NCBI GenBank assembly: GCA_001600415.1 | Contig: BCJX01000004.1 | Span: 1,345,286-1,409,285, forward strand | Source: Pascua guehoae | Lineage: Eukaryota > Basidiomycota > Tremellomycetes > Trichosporonales > Trichosporonaceae | Direction: 5' to 3' | Length of the DNA: 64,000 nucleotides | Notes under the pieces: model-generated | Databases searched by the model: none | What the model saw: only the letters and a program-made list of their open reading frames with translations | Told to the model about the DNA's origin: nothing | Shown here: in pieces, positions 1-13,798 of the stretch | Layout: the number at the start of each line of letters is the position of its first letter | How positions within the stretch are numbered: the first letter of the stretch is position 1 | Translations under genes and position numbers: made by a program

Positions 1-400
1 GATGGCTTTAATCCCGAGAGTGTGGCACTTTTTTTTTTCCACCACGATCAGATCCAAAGGGCAAAGGGGATCGGTAGGATATGCACCACATGGCCCGGGC
101 CGGAGGTGCTACAGTACAGTAGATGGTTTAGCCTGGCAGTGGCAGCCTGCGCTAGCCTGTAGCCTGGGTGGTGGTGGCTGACGGACGCCGCGCGCGCGTG
201 TGGCCGCATGGCCAGATGCGCTGCGCCATTCGACGTGGCCGCCGTACGTGGCCGGCCGTGGCCCATGGCCCGGTCCAAACGCGCGTTGCATCAACTAACT
301 GTAACCACTTTTTATCTCTACAACCTCCGACTTTAACGTCTCTACGTCCACGTCCTTGCTCGCCGTCTGTCCGACCCCGCCCCGCACACTCGTTTCCGAA
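1..400. other. 5' edge, no gene seen
   Basis: No convincing exon was found. The stretch is the upstream region of PHO88 and includes a copy of the recurrent spacer motif (acagtacagtag near 110-122). The short reading frames are GC-rich shadows without splice support. Confidence 0.6.
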
Positions 401-1893
401 ATGAACCCCGCATTCACCAACCTCGCCGTCTCGCTCGGCGCCATGCAGAGTGAGTAGACACGCAGCAAGCACCAAGTTTGGGCAAAGGTTGGACATCACG
501 CGATCTTGCTCCACCCGACACTTTACCTGTGTCGCGGGTTGCCACGCTGCGGTCATGCCTCCGACGTAGGACTGGGGCAAGCCACTGGGGCCACTGGGGC
601 CGCTGGGCATCATCCTCGTCAACACTGCGCTATGCGGGGATGCTGTGCGGCTTCCTCCACGGCTCCAGTGTGCTCACTCCACGCCCACGTACTCTCCCCT
701 TGCTCACATACTGTACTTGAACCACCACAACTAACATCGCAGTTGCGCGCCGGCTGCCGACCGAGGACCCCCAGGTCGTCTTCTACCTCCGCTGCGGCTA
801 CATTGGCGCCCAGGTCCTCTCGTTTGCCATCTACTACTACATTACGATCAAGATTCGCCAGAAGAACGACCTCAAGGTCATCAAGTATGTCCAGCCCAAG
901 TCGCCCATGGTGAGTATATTGTTCTACACGTTGCAAGAGAGGCTGGATGTGGGACGTGGTCACCTCCACGACTACGGTGTGGCGAGGCAGCCGGTTCCGA
1001 CAACCGCAAAGTCTCCACAGGCCCAGCAGCGAGCGGAAAGCCGCCAGACACCCCCACTCACACCCGCAGAACCCCGACTCCAAGGACGAGCTCGTCACGA
1101 CCACGGTGCGCGACTACGACCTCGCCGAGACGTCCAAGGCCATCAAGGGTCTCTTCACCGGTATTGCCTTTATGGGTTTCCTCCACCTCTACATGGGCTA
1201 CATTCCTCCTGTGAGTATATGTGTTGGAGCGGGTTGCAATGCGAGGTCACGCGAGCGGACGAGTCGGCGTGCGGTCGTCCGCTGTGGCGCGTGGCGATGT
1301 CGCGTTGCTGTGTTGGTGTGTTGTGCGGCTTGCGAGCATTCCGAGGCCGAAGAGTCGCCCCGACGGTGACGAGGTAGCTCGTCACACTGGTGGCTGAGGT
1401 CCCCGTCCCGTGGGTGCCGGACGCGGGCGACAGAAGGGGGCCACGAAACAGACGACGACGGAGATGCAGAGAGGCGCGGTGCGCGTCTCGCATCTCTAAA
1501 GTGCGGGTCTGTCCGTCGTTTTTGTCGCGCGGGACGTACCGGCCGCCGATCTGCGTTCCATCTCGGCTACCACTTGCTCTCTTTCCCTGCGTTCCCCTTC
1601 GCATGACACAGCACCAGTCCAAGCCTCAACGACCCCCTCCCACCGCCCCGATCCCCAGCACACCCACTAACCCGCCCCAGCTCTTCGTCCAGGCCATCAC
1701 GACCCTCAAGGCGACCCTCGAGTCCAACGAGGCCAAGCTGCACATCTGGAACTCGAAGCCCGAGGGCCCCCTCGCGCGTCCCTTCAAGGCCGCCCCCGGT
1801 CTCATGGAGCAGCTCACTGGCGGCGCCGGCGGCCCCCAGACGGACGCGGCCAGCATCAAGGCCGCCGAGAAGCAGGGCGCAAAGGCCGAGTAG
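401..1893 (+). CDS. PHO88: PHO88/SND3-type ER membrane protein
   Basis: Four exons: 401-449, 743-909, 1070-1210 and 1681-1893. They join in frame to 189 aa, the usual length of the family. The protein starts MNPAFTNLAVSLGAMQ and has a hydrophobic helix near residues 31-50 (VFYLRCGYIGAQVLSFAIYY), a basic stretch IRQKNDLKVIKYVQP, a second hydrophobic part around GLFTGIAFMGFLHLYMGYIPP, and a charged C-terminus ending KQGAKAE. In yeast, Pho88 (Snd3) is an ER membrane protein of the SRP-independent SND targeting route and was first linked to phosphate uptake. All donors are GTGAGT and acceptors are CAG. Intron 3 is long (470 nt). The gene converges on the RUD3-type gene. Identification is by recognisable family sequence. 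Confidence 0.93.
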
Positions 1894-2438
1894 ATCCTGT
1901 ACCGATAGCGAGTGTCGACGAGCGTCGGCGAGCGTTGAGCGGTGTTGTAGTGACGGGGCGTTGTGGGTGGGTGTGGGGTTCTGGAGCGGTGAGCGGCAAC
2001 GGCGAGCTGTAACTCGCGGTCGCAGCCGGCCACGCCGGTCCCGTTCGCCCACCCCTATACCCCAGCACCCGCCATGCCGCACCTGTTCGGTCTGTCCGGC
2101 GCGACGATAGAGTTGGATGCATCTGGTAAACAGTGTCCGAGATGGAGCTGGGAAGCGAGAGGAGTGGCAGAGGCCCGAGGCGGCGAGACGGGCGCTCGAC
2201 TGACGAACCTTCTGCCCAACCTGACCAGCCGACAGTGGGACCAGCGGTGAGACTCCGACTAAGCTGATAAATGGCGACTCTTACGATGTAGGATCGCAAC
2301 AAACCCGAGCCCACCGACGACGACGACCACCGCGGGACCACCGGAACGCCCAGCTGCAATGCACACCATACATGCCATAACAAATCACCGTCCATGCCCA
2401 ACCCACCCATCCCCCACCTCTCGCCCCTCACCACAGCC
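1894..2438. other. Convergent spacer between PHO88 and RUD3-type gene
   Basis: The 3' regions of two convergent genes. An ATGCATC motif lies at 2117-2123, 224 nt after the PHO88 stop. No coding exon is supported. Confidence 0.6.
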
Positions 2439-2883
2439 TCACCTCCCCAACGCCTCCTGCAGGCCAAAGCTCGGCTTCCGCCCCCGTCCCTGGGCCACCA
2501 CGGCGTCGAGACTATGTACGCCGACGCCGCTCGTGCTGCTCGACGAGCTCATGGCGCGCGCGCCGCGTGCCTGTGGCGAGGCATAGAGCGCCGGGGTGGT
2601 CGCGCCGCTCGCGGGCGGCGAGGGCGAGTACATGCCCGACGCTGTGCCCGAGTGCGAGTGGCCGCCGGGGGAGCCGCTGCCGGTGGCTTGGGATGAGGAG
2701 GGGCGGGAGCGTTCGGCGCCCTGCGAGGCTTCTTTGAGGAGGAACTCGACAAAGAGGTTGGAGAAGGACTGGGGTTAGCGGCGGAGGGCGGGGGGCGGCC
2801 GGGGGGTCCAGTGCCCATTCGGAGGTGTACTGCGGGAACTGGGGTTAGCGGGGGTACGGGTGCGGAAACGACGTGGGGCGCCT

Positions 2884-2939
<56 letters not shown>

Positions 2940-5700
2940 AGGGGAGGACAAGAGGAAAGGGGGCACGAAGGGAGAGACGGGGCGTGAGAAGGACAGGGCA
3001 TAGCTGTGAGGGGTTACGGAGGGAATGGTTGAAGACGGTAGAGGAGGTAGAGGAGGCTGGCCAGGGGGGGACGACAGGGAGGTAGATGAGCGGCGCGTGG
3101 AGTTATACAATAACACGCCTGTGCCGAGCAGCGTTGCAGGCAACAATACGACCGCCACCAAGCGTCCCCCATATACTAGCCAGGCCTCGCAGTCTTCCCG
3201 TCCCATTCGTAGCCGCCACTGCGTCCACCCCACATCCATGTCCCGCGACCAGCACCGAGACACGACTCGACTCACCTCATTCATCGCCTCGTCCTCCTCG
3301 TTGCGCTGCTCCTTTGGCGCACTGCTCTTCCGCCTCGGGACGGGCGCACGCTTCTGGCTGCGCTGGAGGCCTGCGCGTTCGCGCTCATTGTCGTCCCATC
3401 CGAGCACGGTCGAGAGGAGGGAGAGCATCTCGAAGCGCTTCGTGTCGCCGCGCGAGGTGGAGAGGAAGGCGAGGAGGACGTTTGTGACGAGTCGCCTGGG
3501 TGTGAGTGGGTGGGGGCCAGGAGTGGAAGAGAGTGGAGTGAGAGTGAATGGTCTGGTGGATAGGGTTGGGTTGGAAAGGGGGAATGAATGGTGCCTCTAT
3601 CCCTTTGGTAGGGTAGACAGTGATGACAGACTTCAAGGGAGGGCTGCGAGGTGCACCGCGAGCGAGCAAGACCATTGTAGAGGGGCTGCACAGTGGCCCA
3701 GAAGAGGACGACAGACCACTGCCATATCGCCACAGACGACAGGTACCAGGAACAGACGAGATCAGACGGGGTCCCACGTACCGGTCGACATTGTTATCCG
3801 ACGTGTTTTTGCGCAGCCGGCGTAATGCCTCTGTGAGGTGCTCGTTGTTGACGACGGCTGGAGTGTCAGTGCGGGGCAAGAGTATAGTGGCTCCGCGGGG
3901 GGGGGTTCTCAATGGCCGACCGGGCGTGACAGTTGCGTGGAGCTCCGCGGCGGGGCCACGCTCTTTGTACCGTGGCACCCTTGGTATGCCCGCTCGTCTG
4001 GGCCGGCATGCTCGAGATGGTGGGTAGTAGCCGGCCCTACCACACTCGTGCGAGGCCAAGCAGTCAAAGCCAGTCCCGAGTCTGACCAGCCAGACTTCTA
4101 TTTTGGCCTGCGGTATACCGCAGCCCTGCCCCACGCCTGTCCGACCAAACGCGGCCGTGACGTCCCGCCTACGCCGTCGCCAAAGCTCCCACCCACTCGG
4201 AACTGCAGCAGTGCACACCCAGACTCACCATCATGCCTCAACTTTGCAATCACGGCGTTTTTATCCTTTAGCTCCTTTTCAAGCACGCTCAGGCGCCCCG
4301 CGTCCGTCGCGAGGCTCGTCAGCTCGCTCTCGGCGTTGGCCGCGCGCAGCTTGTACTCGCTCAGCTGGGCGGCGGCGAGCTTGAGCTGCCCCTCGAGCTC
4401 GGCTGTGGCCTGGTGCAGTTCAGAGTCCTTTGCTGGGGAGTCAGTGTCGTGTGCGTTGTGCAAACAGGAGGGCCGGGGGGTGTGTGTGCGCACGGAACCT
4501 GGACAGCCTGTGGATGTCCACAAGGTCACCGTCGTTGACTGGGGCAGGCCGTCTGGCAGTAACGAATGCACTGCGGTACACGCCTGGGGCATGGCGACAC
4601 AGCCGGAGGGGAGCGTCCGCCGCTCTTGGTAGGTGCTAACGCTCTTCCGTTGCCCGAGCTGCGCCAACGCTCCGATGCCTGGGGCTGCGCTATGCCAACA
4701 CTCCAGCATCTCGAGACCCCACCGCTGGGTGTATTCCTACCCCCCCTCTCATCCACTCACCCTCTTGGAACTCGCTGAGCACCTCCTGGAGATTCGCCGC
4801 CCTCTCTTGCTCGGCCCGGAGCTCATCCGCCGCGCGCTCCCACTCGCGCCTGCCGTCGCGCTCGCGGCGCTCGATCTCGTGCATTTCGTCCTCTGCAGTC
4901 TCGCGGCGCTCGCGCTCGCGCGCCGCCTCGGCCTCCCACTCTTCGCGCTCGGCGCGGAGCCGCTCCATTTCGCCGCGGAGCTCGCGCATCTCGCGCGTGA
5001 GCGACAGCACGTCCGAGCTGCTGCTGTCGCTCTGGGACCGGAGCTGCTGGAGCTGTGCAGACAGCGACGCAGACTCTTCGCTCGCGGACGAGAGCTCGGC
5101 GCGCAGTGTCGCCACTGTTGTGCTGAGCGACTCGTTGTCGGTCGTTAGTGAGGCGATCGCGGCTTCCCGTCGGTCGAGCTCTTCCTGTCTCGTCAGCGTC
5201 GGGAGCCATTGTGCGGGTGCGGTTGTGTGCCCGTGTGCAGGCACGTGTAGGCATATGCAGGGGGGAACATGCAGTGGACAACCTCTGTGACTCGCGGATA
5301 CGCCGATACGAAACCCCCGACACGAGCTCGGACATCCGAGCCATACCCCTGCCCCACAACCCCACTCCGCCGCCGAGCTCCTGAACTACAACCAAAACCA
5401 ACACCCCCGCCACCAAAACCCCCCATGCACACCAGCACAACTCACGGCATCCTCCTTGAGCTTTTCGCCGAGCGTATTCCGCATCGCCGTGAGCTTGCCC
5501 AAGAGCGAGCGGTACTGGTGGCTGAGGTGGTCCTTTTCGGCTCGTGTGCGCTCGAGCTCGGCCTCGAGCGACCCGGGCGTCCCTGTCCGTGGCGGGAGTT
5601 CGCTCGAGGCACGCGGCGACAGCGCCGCGGGGGACAGCACGCCGCTGCTCCCCGACGACGGGCCGGGCCCCGCCTCGGCCCCGTTGGTGTGTGTGCTCAT
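2439..5700 (-). CDS. RUD3: RUD3-like golgin with C-terminal GRAB domain
   Basis: Six exons on the minus strand: 5446-5700, 4761-5184, 4229-4432, 3782-3857, 3276-3495 and 2439-2768, giving about 417 aa. The N-terminus (residues 1-45) is Ser/Pro/Gly-rich. Residues 46-300 are almost pure heptad-type coiled coil rich in Glu, Arg, Ala and Leu. This is followed by LTEALRRLRKN and then LVTNVLLAFLSTSRGDTKRF-EMLSLLSTVLGW, the GRAB (GRIP-related Arf-binding) signature of Rud3 and GMAP-210. Such golgins bind Arf1-GTP at the cis-Golgi and tether vesicles. The C-terminal tail is Ser/Gly/Pro-rich and low in complexity. Intron 5 (2769-3275) is unusually long at 507 nt and holds a 55-base G run (poly-C in the transcript). 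Two near-identical acceptor blocks exist near 2769 and 2839; the 2769 one keeps frame. Divergent from the DHHC gene. Confidence 0.85.
2884..2938 (+). repeat. 55-nt poly-G homopolymer
   Basis: An uninterrupted run of G on the plus strand, so poly-C in the sense strand of the RUD3-type gene, inside its last intron. The length may be inaccurate because such tracts are hard to sequence. Confidence 0.9.
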
Positions 5701-6241
5701 GGCCGGGAGCTATCGATGACTCGAGTGTGGCCAGGTCCAGCAAACTGCGACGAGCACAGCTGGCTGCGCAAGCTGCGGCGGAGTTGGGTAGGATGAGCTA
5801 GCTGCACGGGCGAGCGCGGGCTACGAACGGCGAGCGGCGAGCGGTGAACGGCGCACAGCGCAGGCGGCAGAGCAGACGCGAGCAGAACAAGAGTGCAGGG
5901 TAGCCGGCAGGGCGAGCGAGCGAGCGAGCGAGCGAGCGAGCGAGCGAGCGGACGAGGTGGCTGAGAATAATGGTGTAAATGCAGTGTGGGGATGGCGGTT
6001 GTGGCCTGGTGTGGTGGGCGGAGCCAGCCAAGATTGCCGCGTCACAGCGCCCACTGTACATGCCACTCTGCCTGCCTGCCACGAAATCCCAATCCGGCGC
6101 CAGGCGGCCAGGTACAGTGCTACTCTGGGGCCACGCAGCCAGGCAGACCAGACTGTGTTTTAGGATGCGAATGCACAACATTTGTTATTGCCCTCTTTGC
6201 ATCTTGCATCTCCTCTGCACACACCACCACCACCACCACCC
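5701..6241. promoter_or_regulatory. Divergent promoter, RUD3-type gene / DHHC gene
   Basis: A 541-nt divergent spacer. It contains a (CGAG)n microsatellite at about 5911-5948 and a run of CAC repeats (about 6222-6240) directly before the DHHC start codon. No exon was seen. Confidence 0.6.
5911..5948 (+). repeat. (CGAG)n microsatellite
   Basis: About nine tandem GCGA/CGAG units in the divergent promoter, about 210 nt upstream of the RUD3-type start codon. Confidence 0.9.
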
Positions 6242-8550
6242 ATGCCCCTCATCCGGGGCGCGTCGGCGCTCGTCATCCGCTGCTTCCGTCGCGTCGAAGT
6301 CGCGGCCGACTTTCTCACCGGCGCCGCGGGGCCGGTATTCATCGTCCTCGCGTGGCTCCTCACCGGCCTCGCCGGGACGGTCTTCTGTGAGTCCGACGAG
6401 TGAGGCCAGTATGGTCTGCCGTGCCACCCTCTATACATTGTCCAAGCTACTCTGCCGTCTCACCCCACTAACCCAAACCTATCCCGCCCCCGCCCACCCT
6501 CCCCCCTTCCCCCATGCCCGCCCCCCACTAACCCACCCCAGTCGACGTCGTCGCCCGCGACCTGCCCCTCCTCCCCACCCTCGTCCTCCTCCCAGCCTAC
6601 GTCCTCATCCCCCTCAACCTCTACGGGCAGTACTGGCTCGTCACGCACGTGTCCCCGGGCCACCCGCGCCCACAAACCGCAAAGCAGGCGGCATTCACAA
6701 CCCCCGACCCGCGCTCGCTCCTCGCCCCCGAGCGGTGGGGGTGGGAGCGCGACCGCGTGCCGTCCCCGCTCCTCGGCGCGCGGCGGAGGGTGCGCCGGTG
6801 TCGCAAGTGCGATGGGCCAAAGCCCGAGGTGCGTGGCGGGGTCGGAGCGTGGGTGGTGTGGAAGAGGGGAGCTGTGTGAGGCTGAGGGCCGAGACTGCAG
6901 CTGAGAGGGTGGACGAACGCTGCCAGAGACTGTTCATGAGCGCCGACGCTGTAAAGACGCCCTGTCGAGACAAGCTGTGGACAAACTGTCGTAGACACAG
7001 GGACGAGCTTACCACACGCTGTGGCTACAGCGAGCATCTGGGCACGCAGTGGCCGCACCATATGACCCTCTACTTACCCACACCTGTCCAGCGCGCTGAC
7101 GCCCAGCGCTCCCACCACTGCAAAGTATGCAAGAGCTGCGTGCTACTCATGGACCACCACTGCCCATGTATGTCGCCCCGAGGTTGAGACTGGCGCTAAC
7201 CGCAGGGATCAACGCCTGTGTTGGTCTGCACAACCAACGCCACTTTGTTCTCTTCATGTGCGTTAAGGCGTTCCACCTTCATTTCTCCCCAGCGCAGTTA
7301 CCTTGGGAAGGGGCAGTAGAGCATGGTCAATTAATTGCTCGGCCCAGAGGGACGAGGGCCAAAGTGGCTGACGTTGCCCCTCACATCTTTGACGACCGCC
7401 TCATGCAAACACTCTAGCAGGTTGCCATTGACCATCGCTCCTTCCCCTCCCCTTCCCGTCCCCCCTTCCCTCCTCTCTTGCCTCCCCCCACTCCTCCACT
7501 ACCCATCTCTTCGACTAACAACAGGGCATGGCTCTCAATAGGCTGCTGGTTCGTCATCGTCCTCGGCTACGGCCACTTTTGGCGTTCGCTCGATTTTAGA
7601 TCCCCCGTGAGTCCCAGAACCAGGCCAGAACACCCCCGCCAGCACCGCCGACTCCACGGACTCCACCGACCCCACTGACCCCACCGACCCCACTCCACCT
7701 CCTCACATCCAGGTCAAGCCCTGGAGAGGTCACCGCTGACACCCAAAGTGGCCCGCATACAGCCCCAAAGTCCTCTACACGCTCTCGTACGTTCTCGCCG
7801 CGACGATCGGGATCGCCGTACCGATCCTCGACGGGTGGCACATGTACATGGTCGCGCGCGGGGAGACATCGATCGAGGGGCATGATAACGATTACCTCGA
7901 GAAGCGGGCCAAGAAGAGCGGACTGGTGCGTGTGGGTTCTGCGACTCTGTGCTGGGTTTAAGCTGTGGCTGCTGAGGCAGAGTGGCCTGGTTGAGTCCTT
8001 GCCGAGCTGTGACTGGCGGCTGCGATTGGGACGATGGCGACCTGCAGTCTGCAGACTATGACAGCTTGGCTGCCCGCGACTACTGGAGCTAACCCCAGGT
8101 TTACCTCAACCCGTACGACATGGGGCGGCGCCGCAACCTCGAAATCTTCTTCAACATTGGGCCCGGAGGATAGTGAGTGTCCCCGACGTAGTGTGGTTGC
8201 CATGCCATCTGCCTTGTTCCTCTATCACGACACCAAGACTACGCAGACTGTTCCCCCTGTCACGACACCAAGACTATTGTTCCCTCTGCCACGAAACGCC
8301 TAACACCAGCCCCGCGACGACGCTCCTGTTTCCCCTCGTCGTGCCGCCCTACTCGAACGGGTGGAGCTGGCCACGCCGCACCATGCCCACCACCCTGCCC
8401 GCCAAGCCGCCCAAGCCCGCCGAGCCGGGCTACGGGATGGAACGCGGCGACGGCCCCGGTGGCGTCTATCTCATGGGCAACGGGGACGAGATGACGGACG
8501 ACGAAGAGGGCGATGCGGGATTTTGGGACCCTCAGCAGGTCGAGAGTTGA
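6242..8550 (+). CDS. DHHC-type protein S-palmitoyltransferase
   Basis: Eight exons: 6242-6386, 6542-6828, 7092-7167, 7206-7257, 7525-7606, 7749-7925, 8099-8172 and 8310-8550, giving 377 aa. Two hydrophobic helices lie in the first 85 residues (FIVLAWLLTGLAG and LVLLPAYVLIPLNL). A Cys-rich zinc-binding domain follows: [33 protein letters not shown] and INACVGLHNQRHF. Its DHHC cysteine is the acyl-transfer nucleophile. Two more membrane helices come next, then a TTxE-like GETSIEGHDNDY, and NPYDMGRRRNLEIFFN, which matches the conserved C-terminal NPxDxG..N element. The Trp of DHHCPW is split across an intron. Exon 6 uses the acceptor ccaaag (7748), the only choice that keeps frame. Which yeast paralogue (SWF1, PFA3 or PFA4) it matches cannot be decided by eye. 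A short GAG/GACCGA repeat follows the stop. Confidence 0.9.
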
Positions 8551-8851
8551 GGAGCGAGACCGAGACTGAGACCGGGGCCGAGACCGAGACAGAGGCCGAG
8601 ACCGAGACCGAGCCCCGTAACGCGCGCTTGGCATCGAAAGCGAGTCGGGCGACTTCCGAGTCGCTGAAAATCGAGATCGTGACAGCCACCAGTATCCGCA
8701 TCCCAGCATAGCGAGCACCCGATCCACCCTGTATAGATACTGTACATGCATCTAGACTACAAGAAGTCGATATTGTCCGTGGCGCACGCGCGCAGTGGCG
8801 TGCGGTGTGATGTGTGTTGTGAATGTGGCTAGCACGGCTAGATGAACGCGG
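8551..8851. other. Convergent spacer
   Basis: Holds a GAGACCGAGAC-type imperfect repeat just after the DHHC stop. TACTGTACATGCATCTAGA at about 8739-8757 combines the two motifs that recur in spacers of this window. No gene seen. Confidence 0.6.
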
Positions 8852-11069
<2,218 letters not shown>

Positions 11070-11895
11070 GGCGGGTGTGAAGTGGGAGATGGGGGGGGGG
11101 GAGGATAGAGTGCCGAGATGCTACGAGGTTGGGGGTACAAGTCGGGGCAGGTAAGTCGAGGCGCGTCGAGCGGGAGGATGGGTGGGTGCGGCAGTGGGTG
11201 GTGGTAGCGTGCAAGGCAAGCAGGATGCGAGATGACGCGTAGTGGAGACAAGGACAAGAAATGGAGAGTAAGGTCGAGGAGAGAGGTGCTCGAGGTTGTT
11301 TGAAGAGGAGAGAGGTTGCTCAAGGTTGTTTGCCTTGTTGTGAGGTGAGCGGCGGTTGTAAATACTCGGGCTGGTGTTGATCGGCCGTACTTGGTTTGCA
11401 TACGAACTCTGCACCACCTGCATCTCACCTGCCCACAGTGGTTGCGCAGGCTGGGAGTAGTGCTGGTGGTCCGCTTGTGGAAACTCGTGCACAACGGCAG
11501 AGTTACGAGGTACCGCGGAACGCTGAGGCACGCACGGTACCGGGTGCGGTGCGGGCGGCGGCGCGGCGACTGTGTTGCCTGCAATTTGCCTGGTCACGTC
11601 AGAGGCAAAAGCAAAGCGACTAGCTGCTGCTGTCGCAAAGCCAAGGGCATGCATGGTACGCGTCAGGTGCCTAGCCGCCTAGCTCATCGGATGCCTGAAA
11701 GTGCCACCCGCGCAATCTGACACACTCAGCCAGGCCCTCCCACGTGCTCACACGTGGAAGCCACGCACCATGGCATCATGTACAGTATTTCTGCTCCCGC
11801 GCGTTATTTTGCCACTGACAAAAGTCTCCAACTTTTCGGCTGCCAAACAACGGCCACAGCGTCGACCTTTCCACCCACCCAGCACACGCAGCACA
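11070..11895. promoter_or_regulatory. Divergent promoter region
   Basis: Upstream of both the GPI-type gene and the basic-protein gene. It holds a small duplication (gaggttgtttgaagaggagagaggttgctcaaggttgttt region, 11291-11332). No exon seen. Confidence 0.55.
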
Positions 11896-12402
11896 ATGGT
11901 CACGACACGCGCGGGCTCGCGCGCGGCCTCGGAAGTCTCCACGCCCGCAAAGTCGCCCCCCCCCACGACGCCCCGGCGCACGCGCCGCATCAAGGCCGAG
12001 CTCGGAACGGACGCCGACGCCACGCCATCGCGCACCAGCACGACTGCGAGGCCCCTGCGTCTGGGCGCGACTGCACGCCGGCGCGCGCGGCAAAAGGACC
12101 GCGTGCGCGCGCTCCGCTCGGCGCGCGGCGACGGGTGGCCGGCGCTCGCAGACGTCGAGCCCGCGCTCGCTGCCAAGCTCCGCGCGACGCTGGGCGACCT
12201 CCTCGCCGCCCTCGACGCGCAGACGGAGACAATCTGCCCGTCCCGCGCGCCCAGGGCGATTGCGGCCACGGACGACATGTACCCGGACTGGACGGCGTTG
12301 GTGGGCGCTGCGCGGGCGGTGGCGCGGGATATGGCGGAGAAGGGCGAGGCGAGGCTGGTTTCGGATGCTGAGGGGCCGGTGAGGATTGGGCGGGTCTGGT
12401 GA
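11896..12402 (+). CDS. Basic protein of unknown function
   Basis: A 168-aa reading frame starting MVTTRAGSRAASEVSTPAKS in a favourable context (cacaATGG). The first 75 residues are Arg/Lys/Ser/Thr/Pro-rich with patches such as PRRTRRIK and RRRARQKDRVR that resemble nuclear localisation signals. Residues 80-165 are Ala-rich and predicted mainly helical (ALADVEPALAAKLRATLGD, YPDWTALVGAARAVARDMAE). No family was recognised. The stop TGA overlaps a consensus donor (TGGTGAGTAG). If this splices to the acceptor near 12447, the frame continues to 12684 with a Cys-rich segment (ACRVGHFCECCG), so the true C-terminus is uncertain. Codon use is GC3-rich like its conserved neighbours. Confidence 0.6.
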   Translation: MVTTRAGSRAASEVSTPAKSPPPTTPRRTRRIKAELGTDADATPSRTSTTARPLRLGATARRRARQKDRVRALRSARGDGWPALADVEPALAAKLRATLGDLLAALDAQTETICPSRAPRAIAATDDMYPDWTALVGAARAVARDMAEKGEARLVSDAEGPVRIGRVW

Positions 12403-13570
12403 GTAGATGCGGGGGGTCGAGTTCGGGGGGGTGGTGGGGGCGGTGGCAGAATGAGGGAGGCCTGGGGGCTGCAAGCGCCGCTACGTCCTCGGCGTCCACA
12501 AAGTCCTGTGGGAGGACGGTGGAGCTTGGGTTTGGCTGACCATGCAGATGGTGACGAGACAGATGACGAGGCGTGCCGTGTGGGCCACTTTTGTGAGTGC
12601 TGCGGCTTGCTGCGGCTTACTGCGGCAGACTCGAAGCTTTGCGGCGGCGGTGCTAACGAAGCAGATGCATGCATACTATTCTAGACTGAACGCTAGACAG
12701 CGTCCGTGGTGCTGGGAGCAAGGCGGCGCGTGCGCGCGAGCGCGGGAGCGACTGCCCGCAGAGATGTGCGGGGAGAATGCCCGGTTGCGCTGGAGAAGCG
12801 AAAGAAGGCGGGGCGGGGAGAGGGTCCATGGGTGGGTTTCGGGTGTCGTTTGGGACGGACGGCCGCACGTGGCGATGGGGTGCGTTTACATGAGGCGAGT
12901 GTCCTGGATCCTCTGGGGCGAAATGGGAAGAGGGGAAGAGGGGAAGAGGGAAAGCACACGGCCAGCGGTGCTGGCAGAGGGGGGTAACGGTTAACGCCAG
13001 AGTGGAGTTGGGGTTGACGGTTAACGGCGGAGGGGGGTCGGGGGACGGTTAACGGTGACGGTAACGGTGAAAGGGGCAACGGATACTGAAACGAAGGGGT
13101 ATGGAAGGAAAGTAATGCGGTCGGAATCATGGGCGCTTTGGCGGGTGTGTGACGGACCACCGGAGGGTGGGGAGGTTGCGGCGCGAGCGGTCGCGCGTAT
13201 CACGCGCGCCGCGGGGGCTGCGTGAGTCGCGGGGCTCGCGGGCGTCTCGGACGTCTCGGTTGTCGCGCGCGGCGCGGCGATGGGGCTGGAAGAGTGGGTG
13301 GGGCTGGAACGTGTGTGCGTTTGCGTTTGGGTTGGGGTGCGGCGTCGGCAACGGGCTGACCGTGTGCTGTGCGTGCGCGGGATGGGTGTACTCGGGGACG
13401 GGGGGATGGATGAGCGCAGCATAGTGGTGCGAGAGCGAGGGGTGGTGTGCGTGGTGCGCGTGGGGGAGGTGGTGTGCGGGGGGATTGTATTGTGTGGGGT
13501 GGGTCGGATGTGTCGGATGGGTGTGGATGCTAGTCGAGTTTACGGTCGTGCCGACCTGCCCCGCCTCACC
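12403..13570. other. Spacer with possible extra exons
   Basis: Possible 3' extension of the basic-protein gene (to 12684). ATGCATGCAT lies near 12665. Three copies of a GACGGTTAACGG-like element lie at 12986-13065. On the minus strand 13130-13540 is an open, His/Pro- then Arg/Asp-rich frame that could be a spliced extension of the small membrane protein. Nothing here is certain. Confidence 0.4.
12986..13065 (+). repeat. GGTTAACGG-type short repeat
   Basis: Three dispersed copies of a (GA)CGGTTAACGG element with the palindrome GTTAAC, plus GGTAACGGTG variants, in a G-rich stretch. Confidence 0.6.
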
Positions 13571-13798
13571 CTATGCGCCCTCGCTCACCAGGCGGTGGTG
13601 GGCGCTCACTCCGCCCCAGCGCATGAAACCCAGGCCGATGAGTGCGACGAGCACGCTAATGACGAGACGGAGGAGGACCGTCGACGCACGCGCGACGGGC
13701 GTCGCGCCGGCGCCGACGGCACCGCCGGGAGGCTTGGGGAGCGCGTTGGCAGCGTGCACCAACGAGGCGAGCTTGGCTTCCATCGAGGACGAGGACAT
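13571..13798 (-). CDS. Small single-pass membrane protein
   Basis: A 75-aa frame from the ATG at 13798 (MSSSSMEAKLASLVHAANAL). It has a Pro/Gly/Ala linker (PKPPGGAVGAGATPVARA), one strong membrane helix (VLLRLVISVLVALIGLGF) and a short basic tail. The layout resembles small tail-anchored organelle proteins, but no family was recognised. Two GTGAGC donors lie near the 3' end (after RWGG and after HHRL), so the last residues may be replaced by a downstream exon. The 5' leader contains a (GGT)n repeat (sense ACC) at 13862-13884. Confidence 0.55.
   Translation of the reverse strand: MSSSSMEAKLASLVHAANALPKPPGGAVGAGATPVARASTVLLRLVISVLVALIGLGFMRWGGVSAHHRLVSEGA

Noticed and set aside
6182..6241. Upstream in-frame ATG for the DHHC protein
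   Set aside because: It would add a low-complexity Pro-rich stretch made by CAC/CCA repeats. The ATG at 6242 gives the expected N-terminus before the first membrane helix.
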